Shown one piece after another: positions 5,438 through 5,628 of a stretch of 5,628 nt of DNA. Source of the stretch: JBFLVU01 sp964589625. Lineage in GTDB: Bacteria > Acidobacteriota > UBA4820 > DSQY01. A model generated the notes under the pieces. It worked only from the letters and a program-made list of their open reading frames with translations, was not told the origin of the DNA and did not search any database. The first letter of the stretch is position 1, and each line of letters starts with the position of its first letter. Made by a program: the position numbers and the translations under genes. Location: positions 1-5,628 of the forward strand of contig CAZPSH010000062.1 of the NCBI GenBank assembly GCA_964589625.1. The letters run 5' to 3'.

Positions 5438-5602
5438 ATGCAGAAGAAGGACGGGAAGCAGGGGAAGAACCTCAAGATCCAGAAGCTGGTGCTCCACCGG
5501 GAAACCATCCGGCTCCTTAGCGGCCAGGAGCTATTTCAGGTCGCGGGTGGCCTGCTGCCAGCTGATACCCAGAACCTACTACCCCGGCACCATTGTAGTT
5601 GA
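5438..5602 (+). CDS. RiPP precursor peptide with double-glycine leader, lanthipeptide-like
   Basis: This gene encodes a 54-aa peptide. The leader starts with a lysine-rich stretch (MQKKDGKQGKNLKIQK), then KLVLHRETIRLL (16-27), similar in pattern to the K-L-x-L-x-x-E-T-I/L block of class I lanthipeptide leaders from Bacteroidota and Acidobacteriota. It ends in LSGQELFQVAGG (27-38), which fits the double-glycine consensus LSxxELxxIxGG with V for I. Cleavage after G38 would leave a 16-residue core, LLPADTQNLLPRHHCS. The core has one Cys (C53), one Thr (T44) and a terminal Ser, so at most one T44-C53 thioether ring if it is a lanthipeptide. This is Cys-poor for the class, so another RiPP class, an unmodified bacteriocin or a frameshifted core is possible. 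The ATG is set by GGAGG 6 nt upstream. No modification enzyme or C39 peptidase transporter is in view; they may lie to the right. Confidence 0.78.
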   Translation: MQKKDGKQGKNLKIQKLVLHRETIRLLSGQELFQVAGGLLPADTQNLLPRHHCS

Positions 5603-5628
5603 CACCGGAGAGGTTAGGCGGCATAGCG

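Noticed and set aside
3351..5438. A 695-codon open frame on the + strand
   Set aside because: It is the antisense shadow of the aspartic protease gene. It is rich in G, E, A and R with no recognisable domain, while the - strand frame has a signal peptide, TPR-like repeats and two protease motifs.
5181..5438. An 85-codon frame starting MCKGLLRSGDGW and ending in TGATG overlap with the peptide start
   Set aside because: The stop-start overlap is tempting, but there is no ribosome site at 5181, the translation has no domain, and the bases are better explained by perfect inverted repeats. It could at most be a leader ORF.
5599..5628. TTGACA at 5599-5604 as a -35 of a downstream promoter
   Set aside because: The best -10 at 17-bp spacing is CATAGC (three of six matches), and it runs into the window end, so it cannot be supported.

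Overview
This window looks like chromosomal DNA from a high-GC Gram-negative bacterium. By eye it is roughly two-thirds G+C with strong G/C preference at third codon positions. The gene types suggest Acidobacteriota or a neighbouring deep-branching phylum: a YtrA-type GntR regulator with an ABC-2 exporter, a secreted TPR/retropepsin-like protein, and a RiPP precursor whose leader resembles those of class I lanthipeptides. The phylum is inferred from gene style only; no marker gene is present.

Layout: (1) Positions 1-164 hold two inverted repeats of unknown role, then a good sigma70 promoter (-35 at 85-90, -10 at 108-113) with a YtrA-like inverted-repeat operator over its -10. (2) Positions 165-3438 (+) are a tight three-gene operon: YtrA-type GntR repressor, ABC ATPase, and an ABC-2 permease fused to a probably periplasmic beta-propeller. 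Both junctions are ATGA start/stop overlaps, so translation is probably coupled. (3) Positions 3439-3515 are a short convergent gap with no convincing terminator. (4) Positions 3516-5081 (-) encode an exported protein with a TPR-like helical region followed by two retropepsin-like aspartic protease modules (DSGS and DTGA). (5) Positions 5082-5437 have no convincing gene but carry an AT-rich promoter-like spot and several perfect inverted repeats, some of which compete for the same bases. (6) Positions 5438-5602 (+) encode a 54-aa peptide preceded by a very strong Shine-Dalgarno. It has a lysine-rich leader, a KLVLHRETIR block and a full double-glycine motif, followed by a 16-residue core. It reads as a RiPP (lanthipeptide-like or double-glycine exported) precursor and is the most interesting item here.

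How the parts may work together: the GntR protein probably represses its own ABC transporter until an envelope stress, possibly a peptide antibiotic, relieves it. The permease's external propeller could sense or bind the substrate. The peptide gene probably begins a biosynthetic cluster running off the right edge, since no modification enzyme or peptidase-transporter is in view. A functional link between the exporter, the exported protease and the peptide is only a hypothesis from proximity.
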